Assembly (NCBI GenBank): GCA_027315385.1
Contig: DAHUYD010000083.1
Span: 1 to 42,842 of the forward strand
Source of the DNA: Acidobacterium sp.
GTDB taxonomy: Bacteria > Acidobacteriota > Terriglobia > Terriglobales > Acidobacteriaceae
DNA length: 42,842 nucleotides
Direction of reading: 5' to 3'
How positions within the stretch are numbered: position 1 is the stretch's first letter; the number at the start of each line of letters is the position of its first letter. Shown here piece after piece: positions 1 through 8,877 of the stretch. A program made the position numbers and the translations under genes. The notes under the pieces are model-generated. The model was not told the DNA's origin. It was given only the letters and a program-made list of their open reading frames with translations, and ran no database searches.

Positions 1-1848
1 GATGCTGATCGGCAGCTTGCCGCCGGGATTGAAGTCGCCGAAGAGCACATCGGCGACGGCGCGGCCCGTCTCCTGGCCCAGGTACCAGCACTCGTAGATG
101 ACGGGCACGTTCTGCGCGAGATAGTTGATGGAGAGCGGACGACCGTTGAACAGGAAGACGATCACCGGCTTGCCCAGCGCCAGCATGGCCTGCACGAGTT
201 CTTCCTGTCGCCCGATCAGGTCGAGACTGGTGCGGTCGCCCATGTGATTGAGGCCCCACGCTTCGCGCGAGGTCTGCTCGTTGCCACCGATGGCCAGCAC
301 GACCACGTCCGCCTGCTTCGCCACCTCAACGGCTTCCCTGATCTGCCGCCGGTCCTCGTCCGGATCGCTCGGGACGACTTCGTCCTTGTTCCAGTTGCCG
401 CCGATGGTGATCCTGCAGCCTTCGCTGTAAACGACCCTGATCTTGTTGCCAACCTTTGCCCTGATCCCATCCAGAACCGTGATCTCCTGTTTGGGCACGC
501 CGCTGTAGCCGCCCAGCAGGGTCCGGTGCGCGTTGGGGCCGATCACCGCGATTGTTTTCAGCTTGTCAAGATTGAGGGGCGCCGCGTTGTTTTCGTTTTT
601 CAGCAGCGTAATCGCCTCATGCGCGGCGGTCAGCGCGAGTTCGCGATGCGCATCGCAGCCGACGACGCGATCCGCCTCGTCCGGATCGACGTACGGGTCG
701 TCGAACAAGCCCAGCTCGAACTTCCAGAAGAGCATCGGCGCCACCAGCTCATCCAGCTGCCTCTCCTTCAGGACGCCCTTCCTGACGAGATCGACGAGGT
801 GCAGGTAGCAGTCCGGATCGGGCAGCTCGATATTCACGCCGGCTTCGACAGCCAGGCGGCAGGATTCTTTGCTGTCCTTCGCGACGAAGTGGCCGTGCGT
901 ATCCGGCCGATAGCCCAGCTCCCAGATCGCGTAATAATCCGAAACCACGAATCCCTCAAATCCCCACTCCTTGCGCAGCACGTCGCGCAGAAGCCACTTG
1001 TTCGCGTGGGATGGGATGCCGTCGATCTCGTTGTACGAGGCCATGAGCGTCACTGCCTTTGCCTCTCGCAGCGCCTCCTGGAAGGTATAGAGGAAGGTCT
1101 CGCGCAGCACCCGCATCGACACATTGGCCGGCGCGCAGTTCATCCCCGACTCCGGCTGGCCGTGGCCGACGAAGTGCTTCAGGGTGGCCAGGACGTGGCG
1201 CTTGTCCCGGAAATTCCGCTCGCCCTGGAAACCCTTCACCGCGGCAATGCCCAGCCGCGAAACCAGGTACGGATCCTCGCCGTAGGTTTCTTCCACGCGG
1301 CCCCAGCGCGGCTCGCGGGCCACGTCCACGACCGGCGTGAGCGCATGATGCGCCCCGCGCAACCGGGCTTCGAGCGCTGTCATCTCGAAGAGCTTTTCGA
1401 CCAGATCCGGATTGAACGTCGCGCCCAGCGCAATGGGCTGGGGGAAGCTGGTGCCCCCGGGAGCGGCGTGCCCGTGCAGGCACTCCTCGTGAAAGATCAC
1501 CGGAATTCCCAGCCGGCTGCTCTCCAGAAAAAAGGTCTGGATTGCGTTGGTCAGCTCCGCCATCTGCCGCGGATTGCGCCCGCCGCCCGCGTCGCTGGGC
1601 CTGCCCACCTGGCCCAGGCCGCGCTTGTCGCGGAACGACTTCTTCGCCTTCGCCGGATCGAAATTTCCCTGGGCATCGGTCAACGTCTCCGGCTTCTTTT
1701 GCCAGATACAGAGCATTTGCGCGGCCTTCTCTTCCAGCGTCATCCGCGCGAGGAGATCCTTGGCACGTCGCTCTGAGGACAGGCCGGCATTCCTGTACGC
1801 GGGTGCGCCAGCGCGCCCCTGCTTCTTCGCGGCAAATTGCTTCTTCAT
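1..1848 (-). CDS. Glycoside hydrolase family 3 beta-glucosidase/beta-xylosidase, partial (C-terminus beyond the left edge)
   Basis: Reading leftward from the ATG at 1848, 616 codons stay open to base 1, so the C-terminus lies outside the window. The N-terminal TIM-barrel domain is clear: LTLEEKAAQM-like entry around residue 37, the KHFVGHG motif, and VVSDYYAIWE with the predicted nucleophile Asp304. The second alpha/beta domain follows (TLLKNENNAAPL, IAVIGPNA). GH3 enzymes of this shape release glucose or xylose from beta-linked oligosaccharides. The substrate cannot be fixed from sequence. I see no clear signal peptide after the basic start MKKQFAAKK, so a cytoplasmic or weakly predicted export location remains open. 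AGGA lies about 8 nt before the ATG. The gene stands alone on its strand here, divergent from the gene at 2332. Confidence 0.93.
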   Translation of the reverse strand, partial: MKKQFAAKKQGRAGAPAYRNAGLSSERRAKDLLARMTLEEKAAQMLCIWQKKPETLTDAQGNFDPAKAKKSFRDKRGLGQVGRPSDAGGGRNPRQMAELTNAIQTFFLESSRLGIPVIFHEECLHGHAAPGGTSFPQPIALGATFNPDLVEKLFEMTALEARLRGAHHALTPVVDVAREPRWGRVEETYGEDPYLVSRLGIAAVKGFQGERNFRDKRHVLATLKHFVGHGQPESGMNCAPANVSMRVLRETFLYTFQEALREAKAVTLMASYNEIDGIPSHANKWLLRDVLRKEWGFEGFVVSDYYAIWELGYRPDTHGHFVAKDSKESCRLAVEAGVNIELPDPDCYLHLVDLVRKGVLKERQLDELVAPMLFWKFELGLFDDPYVDPDEADRVVGCDAHRELALTAAHEAITLLKNENNAAPLNLDKLKTIAVIGPNAHRTLLGGYSGVPKQEITVLDGIRAKVGNKIRVVYSEGCRITIGGNWNKDEVVPSDPDEDRRQIREAVEVAKQADVVVLAIGGNEQTSREAWGLNHMGDRTSLDLIGRQEELVQAMLALGKPVIVFLFNGRPLSINYLAQNVPVIYECWYLGQETGRAVADVLFGDFNPGGKLPISI

Positions 1849-2082
1849 TCCTTGTTTCCTGTTCGTTGAAGGAGGGATACGAGAATGGATGGCCAAAGAA
1901 ACACCTCGGGAATGGCGCGCTATTCTCCCGGCTCCAAAAGCGGTGCTGGGCCGCCTGCATCAATGTAGTCGCTCGCCGGGGAAAAGGGCAATAGCAAATC
2001 GATTTTGCAGAACGATGCCGGGGAGCCAGCGGGCGCGGCACGGACGAACGTGCTGAGAGCGCCTCTTCGCTCGGCGCGCACC

Positions 2083-2098
2083 CGTGGTTCGCACCACG
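2083..2098. promoter_or_regulatory. 16-bp palindrome, candidate operator
   Basis: CGTGGT, spacer TCGC, ACCACG forms a perfect dyad with 6-bp arms. It lies between the divergent GH3 gene and the 2332 gene, about 60 bp upstream of a promoter-like element on the plus strand. Glycosidase genes are often controlled by LacI- or GntR-type repressors that bind such dyads. No regulator gene is adjacent, so the assignment is inference. Confidence 0.35.
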
Positions 2099-2154
2099 TA
2101 CGGCGGGATTCTCCTGGGCGTTACCAAGGAGTTTCTCTTCCCCATACGCGGGAG

Positions 2155-2182
2155 TTTCATTTAAAGCATTCATTTGTATAAT
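2155..2182 (+). promoter_or_regulatory. Sigma-70-like promoter for the 2332 gene
   Basis: A perfect TATAAT stands at 2177-2182. A weak -35 (TTTCAT, 2155-2160) is 16 bp upstream. Such an AT-rich hexamer is unusual in this GC-rich sequence. Transcription would begin near 2189 and give a leader of about 140 nt. Confidence 0.4.
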
Positions 2183-2331
2183 GGACGGTGCTCGGAGTTT
2201 TCGGCGGATGCCGGCCGAGCGTGTTACTTGCGGTGCAGAGTTGCAGGTCTTTTACGCCCCCAGGCGATGAGCCTGAATCGCAGCGCTTGCGCATCGATTC
2301 GTTTATGGCGCCAGGATGGGAGGAACTTGCG

Positions 2332-3078
2332 ATGTCGGATGGTGCACCCCTCTCCGGGAGCTTACCTGATCTGCCCTCGACATCCTCGGCGGGGGTGCCA
2401 GACGACGAACCTCGTATTCCGACGGAAGCTCAAACAGATCCCATCGCGTCCCTGCGCTCGGCCCTGAAGGAAACGCTCACGGAGGAGCCGAAGTCTCAGC
2501 CGCGGTTTTTGGGATTCCTGCACCGCCGGCGCCCCAGGGAATCTGCGGTGGGTGTCCGCGCGACGCTTGCCCCGAGAGAGTTTGTGTTTGTGGGCACGGA
2601 AATCAGTCTTGAGCCGACCCCCTGCGCGTCCTTTGTAAGGGATGCGCCGGCAGAGCCAGCGGCTTTTGAAGACGCTGGATCAGAGCACCTGGCGTCGTCA
2701 GCCTACCCTGCAGAAGCGATGGACGAGGAAGAACCGCCCGCCGGCACCCCGATTGCGGAGTCGACGGCTGCGGACTGGGGCCAGCAGGAGTTTCCTCCCG
2801 TTTCCGCTTTGAACTCCGACGCGGGCGAGGAAGCTGAAGCCGCCGCGCCCACCGCGGCAGAACCTGAGCCGTACATCGCCCCGGCATTGTCCGAGAGCGG
2901 TGAATCGGCCAAGGGGGAATCCGCGGAGCAGCCCCTGAACCTCCGGGGCGAGGTGCTGCCGCCGGAGAACTTCCGCTCCGATGTTTCCGGTTCTGCTCCG
3001 GAACCCGTGCGTGTGATCACGATGCAGCCCGCGGTGGCTCGGCCGGGTTCCGATTCCCATTCCAATCCCACAGCCTGA
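2332..3078 (+). CDS. Hypothetical acidic, Pro/Ala-rich, probably disordered protein
   Basis: I do not recognise a family. The frame is open from 2188, but the ATG at 2332 is preceded by GGAGG at spacing 8, giving 248 residues (MSDGAPLSG...). The composition is rich in Ala, Pro, Glu and Ser, with one basic patch (LHRRRPRE, about residues 63-70) and long acidic runs around residues 125-205. No signal peptide, membrane segment or folded-domain motif is evident. The gene ends 12 bp before the convergent stop of the EAL gene. A promoter-like TATAAT lies upstream. The low-complexity composition leaves some doubt that it is a real gene. Confidence 0.5.
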   Translation: MSDGAPLSGSLPDLPSTSSAGVPDDEPRIPTEAQTDPIASLRSALKETLTEEPKSQPRFLGFLHRRRPRESAVGVRATLAPREFVFVGTEISLEPTPCASFVRDAPAEPAAFEDAGSEHLASSAYPAEAMDEEEPPAGTPIAESTAADWGQQEFPPVSALNSDAGEEAEAAAPTAAEPEPYIAPALSESGESAKGESAEQPLNLRGEVLPPENFRSDVSGSAPEPVRVITMQPAVARPGSDSHSNPTA

Positions 3079-3090
3079 TTTCCCGCGGCT

Positions 3091-4806
3091 TCAGGCGTAC
3101 GCCGGCGACAGTTTCTTCGGTACTGTCTTCTGCTGCCGGAGCAGGGCCTCGATCGACTTTGCATTCATCGGGCGGGCAAAGTAGTACCCCTGGCCGCAAG
3201 GGCATCCCAGTTCCCTTAGCTGCCTGAGCTGGCCGGCATTTTCAATGCCCTCCGCCACGACGTTGAGACTGAAGGATCCCGCCAGGTCCAGAATGCTGCG
3301 CACGATCTGCTGGGATTCGCGATCGTACGCGACATCGCGAGTAAACGAGCGATCGATTTTGAGCGTATCGAACGGAAATTTCCGCAGGTATTCGAACGAG
3401 CTGTAGCCCACGCCAAAGTCATCGAGGTGCAGCCCCACGCCCAGCCTGCCAAGCTCGCGCATGGCCTCGGCGGCGGCCGGAGCATCGGCGATCACGCTGC
3501 TTTCGGTCACCTCCAGCCGCAGGCTGGACGGCGCGAGGCGCGTTTCGTCCAAAACCTGCCGCACGCGATCCACCAGATCCGCCTGTACGAACTGCCGGGC
3601 GGACAGATTGACGCTGATCCGCAACTCTTCCACTGTGGATTTGGCGGCGCCCCTCCACTTGACGAGCTGGCGGCAGGCCTCGCGCATGCCCCAGTCTCCC
3701 AAAGGGAGGATCAGCCCCGTTTCCTCCGCCAGCGGAATTAACTCCGAAGGCGGCAGTAGCCCGAGGCGCGGATGCCGCCAGCGCACCAGCGCTTCAAATC
3801 CGATGGTGCCCCCGGTTCGCAGATCGACTTCCGGCTGGTAAAACAACTCGAGTTCGCCTCCGCGAATTGCCCGCTCCAGATCGGCTTCCAGCTCCAGCTT
3901 CCTGAGCGCGCGCTCGCGCATTCCCGCGGAGTAGCACACGATGGCCGGCGGCTCCTCGCGGCGAGCGTGACTCAGCGCACTCTCGGCGCAGCCCGCAAGA
4001 TCCTCCGGATGCGCGCAGCGGGCGTCCGCCTGAGCGACGCCGATCGCCAGCTGAGGCCACAGCCGGCTGCCATGCCATACAAAGACCTCGCGAAAAGCCG
4101 CCGCCGCTTCTCTCGCAAAGCTCGCTGCTTCCGCCTCTGAGGCAGTTCCCTCCAGGCACACAAGAAACTCCGCGCAGCTCAGATGCGCCGCGAGCGAACC
4201 CTCGGGCATCACCGCCTGTAGGCGCAAGGCGGTTTCCAGCAGCAGCTGGTCGCCGCCGGCGGAGCCAAGCGTCTCATTCACCCGGTCGAACCGGTCGACG
4301 GCGAGAGCGAGCACGGCAAAGTTCCAGTCTCCGCGCAGCCGGGCCCGCTCGATCCGGCGCTCCAGACGATCGATAAAAGACAGCCGATTCGGGAGGCCGG
4401 TCAGAGCATCGGCGGTGCGGTGCCCGGTATTGTCCGTCAGTGACCCGGCTACGTGGGTAATCCGTCCAGCATCGTCTTCCGCAGCGGTGGCGCGCGCCAC
4501 CGTCCATCGCCACTGCCCATCGGCATGGCGAACCCGGTGCTCGTTCTCGAGGGCGCGCGTCCTGCCCACCCGCACCGCGCGCAGCTCGGCTTCGAGCCGG
4601 GGCTTGTCCAGAGGGTGTACCCGCTCCATCCACGCGCTCAGGGGCACGCGCGATGCCGACACCCCGGTCAGTGCCTGCCACCGATGCGATCCCCACACGA
4701 GATTAGCGATCAGATCCCAGTCCCAGAAGCTTTCCTGGGAGGCCTCCAGCGCGAGGGCATACCGGTGCCACTCCTCCGGCTGCCAGCATTCTCGTTTCTC
4801 AGCCAT
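3091..4806 (-). CDS. PAS / degenerate GGDEF / EAL protein, predicted c-di-GMP phosphodiesterase
   Basis: The 571-residue protein has a PAS domain (about residues 15-128), a GGDEF-like domain (130-295) and an EAL domain (310-560). The diguanylate cyclase signature is replaced by SCAEF at 210-214, so cyclase activity is unlikely. The EAL half keeps its key motifs: FEALVRW (EAL at 338-340), the DDFGVGYSS loop and the EGIEN glutamate. It should therefore hydrolyse c-di-GMP, with the GGDEF-like part possibly acting as a GTP-binding regulatory module. No transmembrane helix is seen, so it is probably cytosolic. It follows the PAS histidine kinase by 102 bp on the same strand and may be co-transcribed with it. 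Confidence 0.9.
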   Translation of the reverse strand: MAEKRECWQPEEWHRYALALEASQESFWDWDLIANLVWGSHRWQALTGVSASRVPLSAWMERVHPLDKPRLEAELRAVRVGRTRALENEHRVRHADGQWRWTVARATAAEDDAGRITHVAGSLTDNTGHRTADALTGLPNRLSFIDRLERRIERARLRGDWNFAVLALAVDRFDRVNETLGSAGGDQLLLETALRLQAVMPEGSLAAHLSCAEFLVCLEGTASEAEAASFAREAAAAFREVFVWHGSRLWPQLAIGVAQADARCAHPEDLAGCAESALSHARREEPPAIVCYSAGMRERALRKLELEADLERAIRGGELELFYQPEVDLRTGGTIGFEALVRWRHPRLGLLPPSELIPLAEETGLILPLGDWGMREACRQLVKWRGAAKSTVEELRISVNLSARQFVQADLVDRVRQVLDETRLAPSSLRLEVTESSVIADAPAAAEAMRELGRLGVGLHLDDFGVGYSSFEYLRKFPFDTLKIDRSFTRDVAYDRESQQIVRSILDLAGSFSLNVVAEGIENAGQLRQLRELGCPCGQGYYFARPMNAKSIEALLRQQKTVPKKLSPAYA

Positions 4807-4822
4807 GATCCCCGGTCCCGCG

Positions 4823-4896
4823 CCTCAGTCTGGACGCACGGCGCCCTTGACAGCCTTATCGGCGTGTCGGGCGGCTGGCTTAGGTGAAGACTGAGG
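4823..4896. repeat. Inverted repeat between the kinase and EAL genes
   Basis: CCTCAGTCT at 4823-4831 is the exact reverse complement of AGACTGAGG at 4888-4896. The arms are 56 bp apart, inside the 102-bp gap between two same-strand genes. It could fold in the joint mRNA or bind a protein. No U-tract follows, so it does not look like a standard terminator. Confidence 0.4.
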
Positions 4897-4908
4897 AAAA
4901 CCGGCCGC

Positions 4909-7128
4909 TTACCCGGCCACATCCGGCAGAAACAGCGCAAATACGGTGCCCGAACGCCCTGGCCTGACCGATGACCGCACCGCGATCCGGCCATGGTGCT
5001 TCTGGACGATCTCGCGGGTGATCCACAGCCCCAAGCCCGTGCCGAGCGAGCCCTTGGTGCTGAAGAACGGATCGAAGATGCGTCCCTGAATTTCCGGTGG
5101 GATTCCGTGACCGGCGTCAGCCACGGTGACCCGTATGCCGGGCCGCCCGCTCCTCCGGTCCGTGGCCCTTCGCTGGCGCAGCAGGATACGGCCGCCGGGT
5201 CGCACCGCGTCCACGGCATTGCCGAGCAGGTTGGTCACCACCTGGCGCAGCTCGCCTTCGAAAACCCGGGCTTCCGGATGGCCCGAATAGCGCCGCGCCA
5301 GAGTAATCTCCGCGGATCGGAGCCGCAGCTCGTACAGCGCCGCCACGGAATCCAGGATCTCGTGAATGTTTGTCTGCGCAGGTTTCGTGCTTTGCCGGTA
5401 AAAGCGCAGGGTCTGCGTCGCGATTTGAGACACCCGCGCCAGCTCAGACTGGGCCGTGCTCACCCACGCGCTCGCCTCGGGGGACAACGACGGCTCCTGA
5501 CGCAGCAGGTACAGCAGGTTCGTCACGGCCTCGAGAGGGTTGTTGATTTCGTGCGCAATCGAGGCCGCCAGCCGCCCGGTAGCCGCGAGCTTCTCGTTCT
5601 GGCGCAGTGCCTCCTCCGCCTTCATGGTCTCGGTCACATCCACTCCCAGCGCAATCACCCCGGAGATGCTTCCGTCGGCCTCCCGCATCGGCTGATACAC
5701 GAAGGTCACGTAGCGGCGTTCCAGGCTCTGGTTCGCCTCCCGGGCAAGATCCACCGCGAGGTTCTCCGCCCGAAATACCTCGCCCGTCCGGTAAACGCGA
5801 TCCAGCAGATCCAGAAAGCCCTGCTCCCGGACTTCCGGTATTACGTTGCGCACGGGCTTTCCGATCACATCGCGATGTCCGACGAGTTCCTCATACAGCG
5901 GATTCACCATCTTAAAGACGTGCTCGGGTCCGCTCATCCAAGCCATAAAGGCCGGAGCCTGCCGGAACACTTCCGCCAGCAGCCGCTGCTCGTGCCGCAG
6001 CACCTCCTCGGCCTCCCGCTGGGCGGTAATGTCGGCGTTGATCCCCAGGAGCCTGACATTTTTCCCCTCCGGCGAAGTCAGCGTTTTTCCCCGGGTGCTC
6101 AGCCAGCGAACAGACCCGTCGGGCCAGACCACCCGAAAGGTGTGCGAGAACTCGCCGGTCCGCTGCATATTACTCCGCATCGCCTCCCATGCCGCCTGAC
6201 GATCATCGGGATGAATCGCCTCGACACACGCCTCGAAAGAGTTCATGTCCTCCGGCGGACGCCCGAACAGCCACGCGCTCTCCGGCGCCCAGACAATCGT
6301 TCCCGTCTCCAGATCCAGGTCCCACACCGCCAGGTGCGCCGCCTGCTGGGTTAGGCGGAACCGCTCCTCGCTGCGGCGCAGCTCCTGCTCCGCCTCATGG
6401 CGCTCGGTTACGTCGCGCGTAGTCCCGGCCACGGCTTCGACCTCGCCGTCTACTCCGATGACAGGAACAAAAATGTAGTCGTAATACCTGCGCCCCTGGG
6501 TTCCCGTAAACGGCACGACACCGCGCACCGGCTTGCGGGTCTTGATCACGGCATCGATTTCGCGGTCGTGCATGGCCGCGTGCCACTCCGGATATCCCAG
6601 CTCCAGGCAGTTCCTTCCGATGGAATCGTCCCAGCTTCGCCCCCACAGCGTGAGCAGGGCCTGATTGGCATAGGTAAAGCGGTGATCCAGGCCGAAGACG
6701 TAGACCAGATCGGGAGTATTGGACAGCGCGGCTTTGTAGGCCCGCTCGACGCGCGCCGCCTCGCTCTGCGCCCGGCGCCGCTCGGAAACGTCGCGATAAT
6801 GGACCGTGAGGCCCACTTCGCTGGGATAAGCGTGGATCTCCAGCCACAGGTCCACGGCATTGCGCGCGGTGCGATATTCGAAATGCTGCGCTTCTCCTGT
6901 GGCCATGGCAGCGCGATAGCGGCGCTCCAGTTCCGTGTCCGCTGAATTCGGCCACACCTCCCAGTGGGTTCGCCCCGCAGCCTCGGAGAAGGAGGTTTGC
7001 CAGATGTGCTCGGCCGCCGGATTCATGTAGACAATCCGGAATTCCGGGTCCATCAGGACAAACCCATCCACCATGCGGTCGAGCGCGGTTTCGATGGGAA
7101 TCTTCGAGATGGCCGTTAAGGATGACAT
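4909..7128 (-). CDS. Multi-PAS sensor histidine kinase
   Basis: The 739-residue protein has four successive PAS-like domains (about residues 14-118, 135-245, 258-372, 388-500), then a HisKA dimerisation segment with the phosphoacceptor His526 in SIAHEINNP. An HATPase_c domain follows: N-box Asn637, DAGHG at 671-675, FDPFFSTK, GTGLGL at 696-701. There is no transmembrane segment and no receiver domain, so it is a soluble kinase whose partner regulator lies elsewhere. The start at 7128 (MSSLTAIS) is favoured over the upstream 7167 codon because GGAAG stands 7 nt before it and PAS homology begins soon after. The following EAL gene may be an output partner. Confidence 0.9.
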   Translation of the reverse strand: MSSLTAISKIPIETALDRMVDGFVLMDPEFRIVYMNPAAEHIWQTSFSEAAGRTHWEVWPNSADTELERRYRAAMATGEAQHFEYRTARNAVDLWLEIHAYPSEVGLTVHYRDVSERRRAQSEAARVERAYKAALSNTPDLVYVFGLDHRFTYANQALLTLWGRSWDDSIGRNCLELGYPEWHAAMHDREIDAVIKTRKPVRGVVPFTGTQGRRYYDYIFVPVIGVDGEVEAVAGTTRDVTERHEAEQELRRSEERFRLTQQAAHLAVWDLDLETGTIVWAPESAWLFGRPPEDMNSFEACVEAIHPDDRQAAWEAMRSNMQRTGEFSHTFRVVWPDGSVRWLSTRGKTLTSPEGKNVRLLGINADITAQREAEEVLRHEQRLLAEVFRQAPAFMAWMSGPEHVFKMVNPLYEELVGHRDVIGKPVRNVIPEVREQGFLDLLDRVYRTGEVFRAENLAVDLAREANQSLERRYVTFVYQPMREADGSISGVIALGVDVTETMKAEEALRQNEKLAATGRLAASIAHEINNPLEAVTNLLYLLRQEPSLSPEASAWVSTAQSELARVSQIATQTLRFYRQSTKPAQTNIHEILDSVAALYELRLRSAEITLARRYSGHPEARVFEGELRQVVTNLLGNAVDAVRPGGRILLRQRRATDRRSGRPGIRVTVADAGHGIPPEIQGRIFDPFFSTKGSLGTGLGLWITREIVQKHHGRIAVRSSVRPGRSGTVFALFLPDVAG

Positions 7129-7416
7129 GATCAGACTTCCGTCGGGACCGGGCATGGCGGGAGCCACCCATCATAATGGACCGGCGACACCTTGAATGTC
7201 CGGCCCATTACATTGGGAAGCTGTGGGCCGCAAAAAACGAGGAAGCCCTGTCTGGGATGCGGCTTCGGCTGGTTTGGATGGCTCCTGCGCGGCGGGCAGG
7301 AGCGCCTTGCGCGGGAATCCGCAGCCCGGCCTCGAGCGAAGCCGGAATCGCGGAAACTTCGCTGCAGACAGGAGCGATGGGGCCATCGGGAAATAGCGCA
7401 AGCGTGCCGCCGAACA
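7129..7416. other. Intergenic region between cysE and the kinase gene
   Basis: This stretch of 288 bp has no supported gene. It contains one perfect 8-bp stem (GCTCCTGC 7281-7288, GCAGGAGC 7296-7303, 7-nt loop) without a U-tract. Otherwise I see nothing in it. Confidence 0.4.
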
Positions 7417-8175
7417 TCAAATTCCTTCCCCCATGCTCACCAGCCCTTCGCCCGACTGCTGGTTGTGGTATTCGTTGCGCTCTTCCTCCTCGCTGGCCAG
7501 CGTCCGGACCTCGTCGAGATCGCGAGCGGCCTGCAGTTGGCCATCGAGCGAATCCACGCGAGCCCGCAGGCGCCGGACTTCATCGGCCAGGGCGATGATG
7601 ACGCCCGAGAGCGGGTCTTTCACCTGATTGGGATCGGTGATCAGCACCCTCTCACCCTTTTGGTACACGATGTGGGCCGGCACTCCCACAACTGTTGAAT
7701 CCGGAGGCACGTCGCGGAGGACCACCGAGCCGGCGCCCACTCGCGAGTTTTCGCCGATGCAGATGTTGCCGAGAACCTGCGCGTTGCTGCCGACAAAAAC
7801 GCCTGTCCGCAGCGTGGGATGCCGTTTGCCGCGTTCATGGCCCGTGCCACCCAGCGTCACTCCCTGATACAGGGTGACATCGTCGCCGACGATGGCCGTT
7901 TGGCCAATCACCACCCCCGCGCCATGATCGATGAATACGCGCCGGCCGATCCGCGCGCCGGGATGAATTTCAATCCCGGTGCAGAAGCGTGCGATCTGGG
8001 AGAGTACACGCGCGGGCAGATGCAATCCCGCCTGCCAGAGCCGTGAGGTGAGACGATGCGCCCACACCGCGTGCAACCCGGGATAACAGAGCACCACCAT
8101 TGTCCGCGAGCTCGCGGCCGGGTCGCGGTCCAGCACGGATCGGATATCCTCGCGCATGGTGGCAAACAGGCCCAT
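7417..8175 (-). CDS. cysE: Serine O-acetyltransferase
   Basis: It transfers acetyl from acetyl-CoA to L-serine, giving the O-acetylserine used by CysK. The 252-residue product has the short serine acetyltransferase layout: a helical N-terminus, then a left-handed beta-helix of hexapeptide repeats from about residue 65 to 180. The catalytic region FIDHGAGVVIGQ carries Asp83-His84, and TLGGTG with the NAQVLGN loop follows. A charged helical tail (about 195-240), probably a coiled coil, extends the C-terminus. The ATG at 8175 is chosen; a GTG at 8196 and an ATG at 8157 are also possible, and none has a strong ribosome-binding site. cysK lies about 700 bp upstream on the same strand, separated by a plus-strand small ORF, so the two are linked but not a tight operon. 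Confidence 0.92.
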   Translation of the reverse strand: MGLFATMREDIRSVLDRDPAASSRTMVVLCYPGLHAVWAHRLTSRLWQAGLHLPARVLSQIARFCTGIEIHPGARIGRRVFIDHGAGVVIGQTAIVGDDVTLYQGVTLGGTGHERGKRHPTLRTGVFVGSNAQVLGNICIGENSRVGAGSVVLRDVPPDSTVVGVPAHIVYQKGERVLITDPNQVKDPLSGVIIALADEVRRLRARVDSLDGQLQAARDLDEVRTLASEEEERNEYHNQQSGEGLVSMGEGI

Positions 8176-8464
8176 GGGGTACAGAGTACAGGCCACGGCA
8201 CGCAGGGTACAGGGCCGGCGCGCTCCACCTGGGGTCTCCCCGCCGGAAGCCGGTTACCCGGCGTAACGCCTGCTCCCCCATTTGGGGTGCTGCGCTGCCC
8301 ACAACGGGACATTGCCGGCTCCGCCTGAGTGAGCGATCCTCATCCAAATGCATGAACACAGTGCGCCTCCGCGCCCCTCTGACTGCATGCCAGCGGGGCG
8401 TTCTTTTGCGCGGCGTCCAGGTTCTTTTCATCGATTTCGCAGAGAAACGGCAAACGGAGAACGA

Positions 8465-8698
8465 ATGAGCACCATCACGACCGCCCTGGCCAGCACTGAG
8501 GCAAGAGTCAACCGCGAACACCTGGCGGAGCTGCGCAGCGTGTGCGCGGTCAGCCCGTTCGATCCTCTGTCGCGCGGTGTCGAAGCGAAGGTGGAGGCGG
8601 GCGATACTCTGACACCCCTCGAATACGGGATCCTCTGGCACGGGATCACCGAGGAAACGCTGGAGTTCATCCGGCAGCACCCGGAACTGCTCGACTGA
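8465..8698 (+). CDS. Small protein of 77 residues, function unknown
   Basis: I do not recognise the family. The ATG at 8465 is preceded by CGGAGA at a short spacing, and the frame runs to TGA at 8696-8698. The product is acidic and likely helical, with no signal peptide, cysteine cluster or membrane segment; its single Cys is in SVCAVSPFD. The phrase TPLEYGILWHGITEETLEFIRQHPEL suggests a compact helical fold. It lies on the opposite strand to cysE and cysK, divergent from cysE. Its good ribosome-binding site and ordinary amino-acid composition favour a real gene. Confidence 0.6.
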   Translation: MSTITTALASTEARVNREHLAELRSVCAVSPFDPLSRGVEAKVEAGDTLTPLEYGILWHGITEETLEFIRQHPELLD

Positions 8699-8877
8699 TT
8701 GCTGACATCGGGAGGCCGGTGGAAATCAGGAGCGGGCCGCCCATTTCCGTCGCGACGGCCGGCCCTGGATCACTCCTGGCCGGCTTGTCCGCACCTTGAG
8801 CCCTGACTGAGGAAAGCTGTGCCCCATGGGACGGCGCTTTTCCCTTCTGGCGGAGGCACGCCTTTCCCGGCGGGGCC

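Larger units (their letters stand above)
1849..2331. other. Divergent intergenic region between the GH3 gene and the 2332 gene
   Basis: No convincing coding sequence is present. The open frames crossing it are extensions of frames antisense to the GH3 gene. It holds a 16-bp palindrome at 2083-2098 and a promoter-like element at 2155-2182, listed separately. The rest shows no structure I can name. Confidence 0.5.

Noticed and set aside
244..1776. 510-residue plus-strand frame
   Set aside because: It is antisense to the GH3 gene, whose conserved motifs lie on the minus strand.
956..2173. 405-residue minus-strand frame reaching upstream of the GH3 start
   Set aside because: It reads the GH3 gene in a wrong frame and shows Arg/Ala/Gly-rich shadow composition.
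4993..6354. 453-residue plus-strand frame
   Set aside because: It lies antisense to the histidine kinase and shows no domain.
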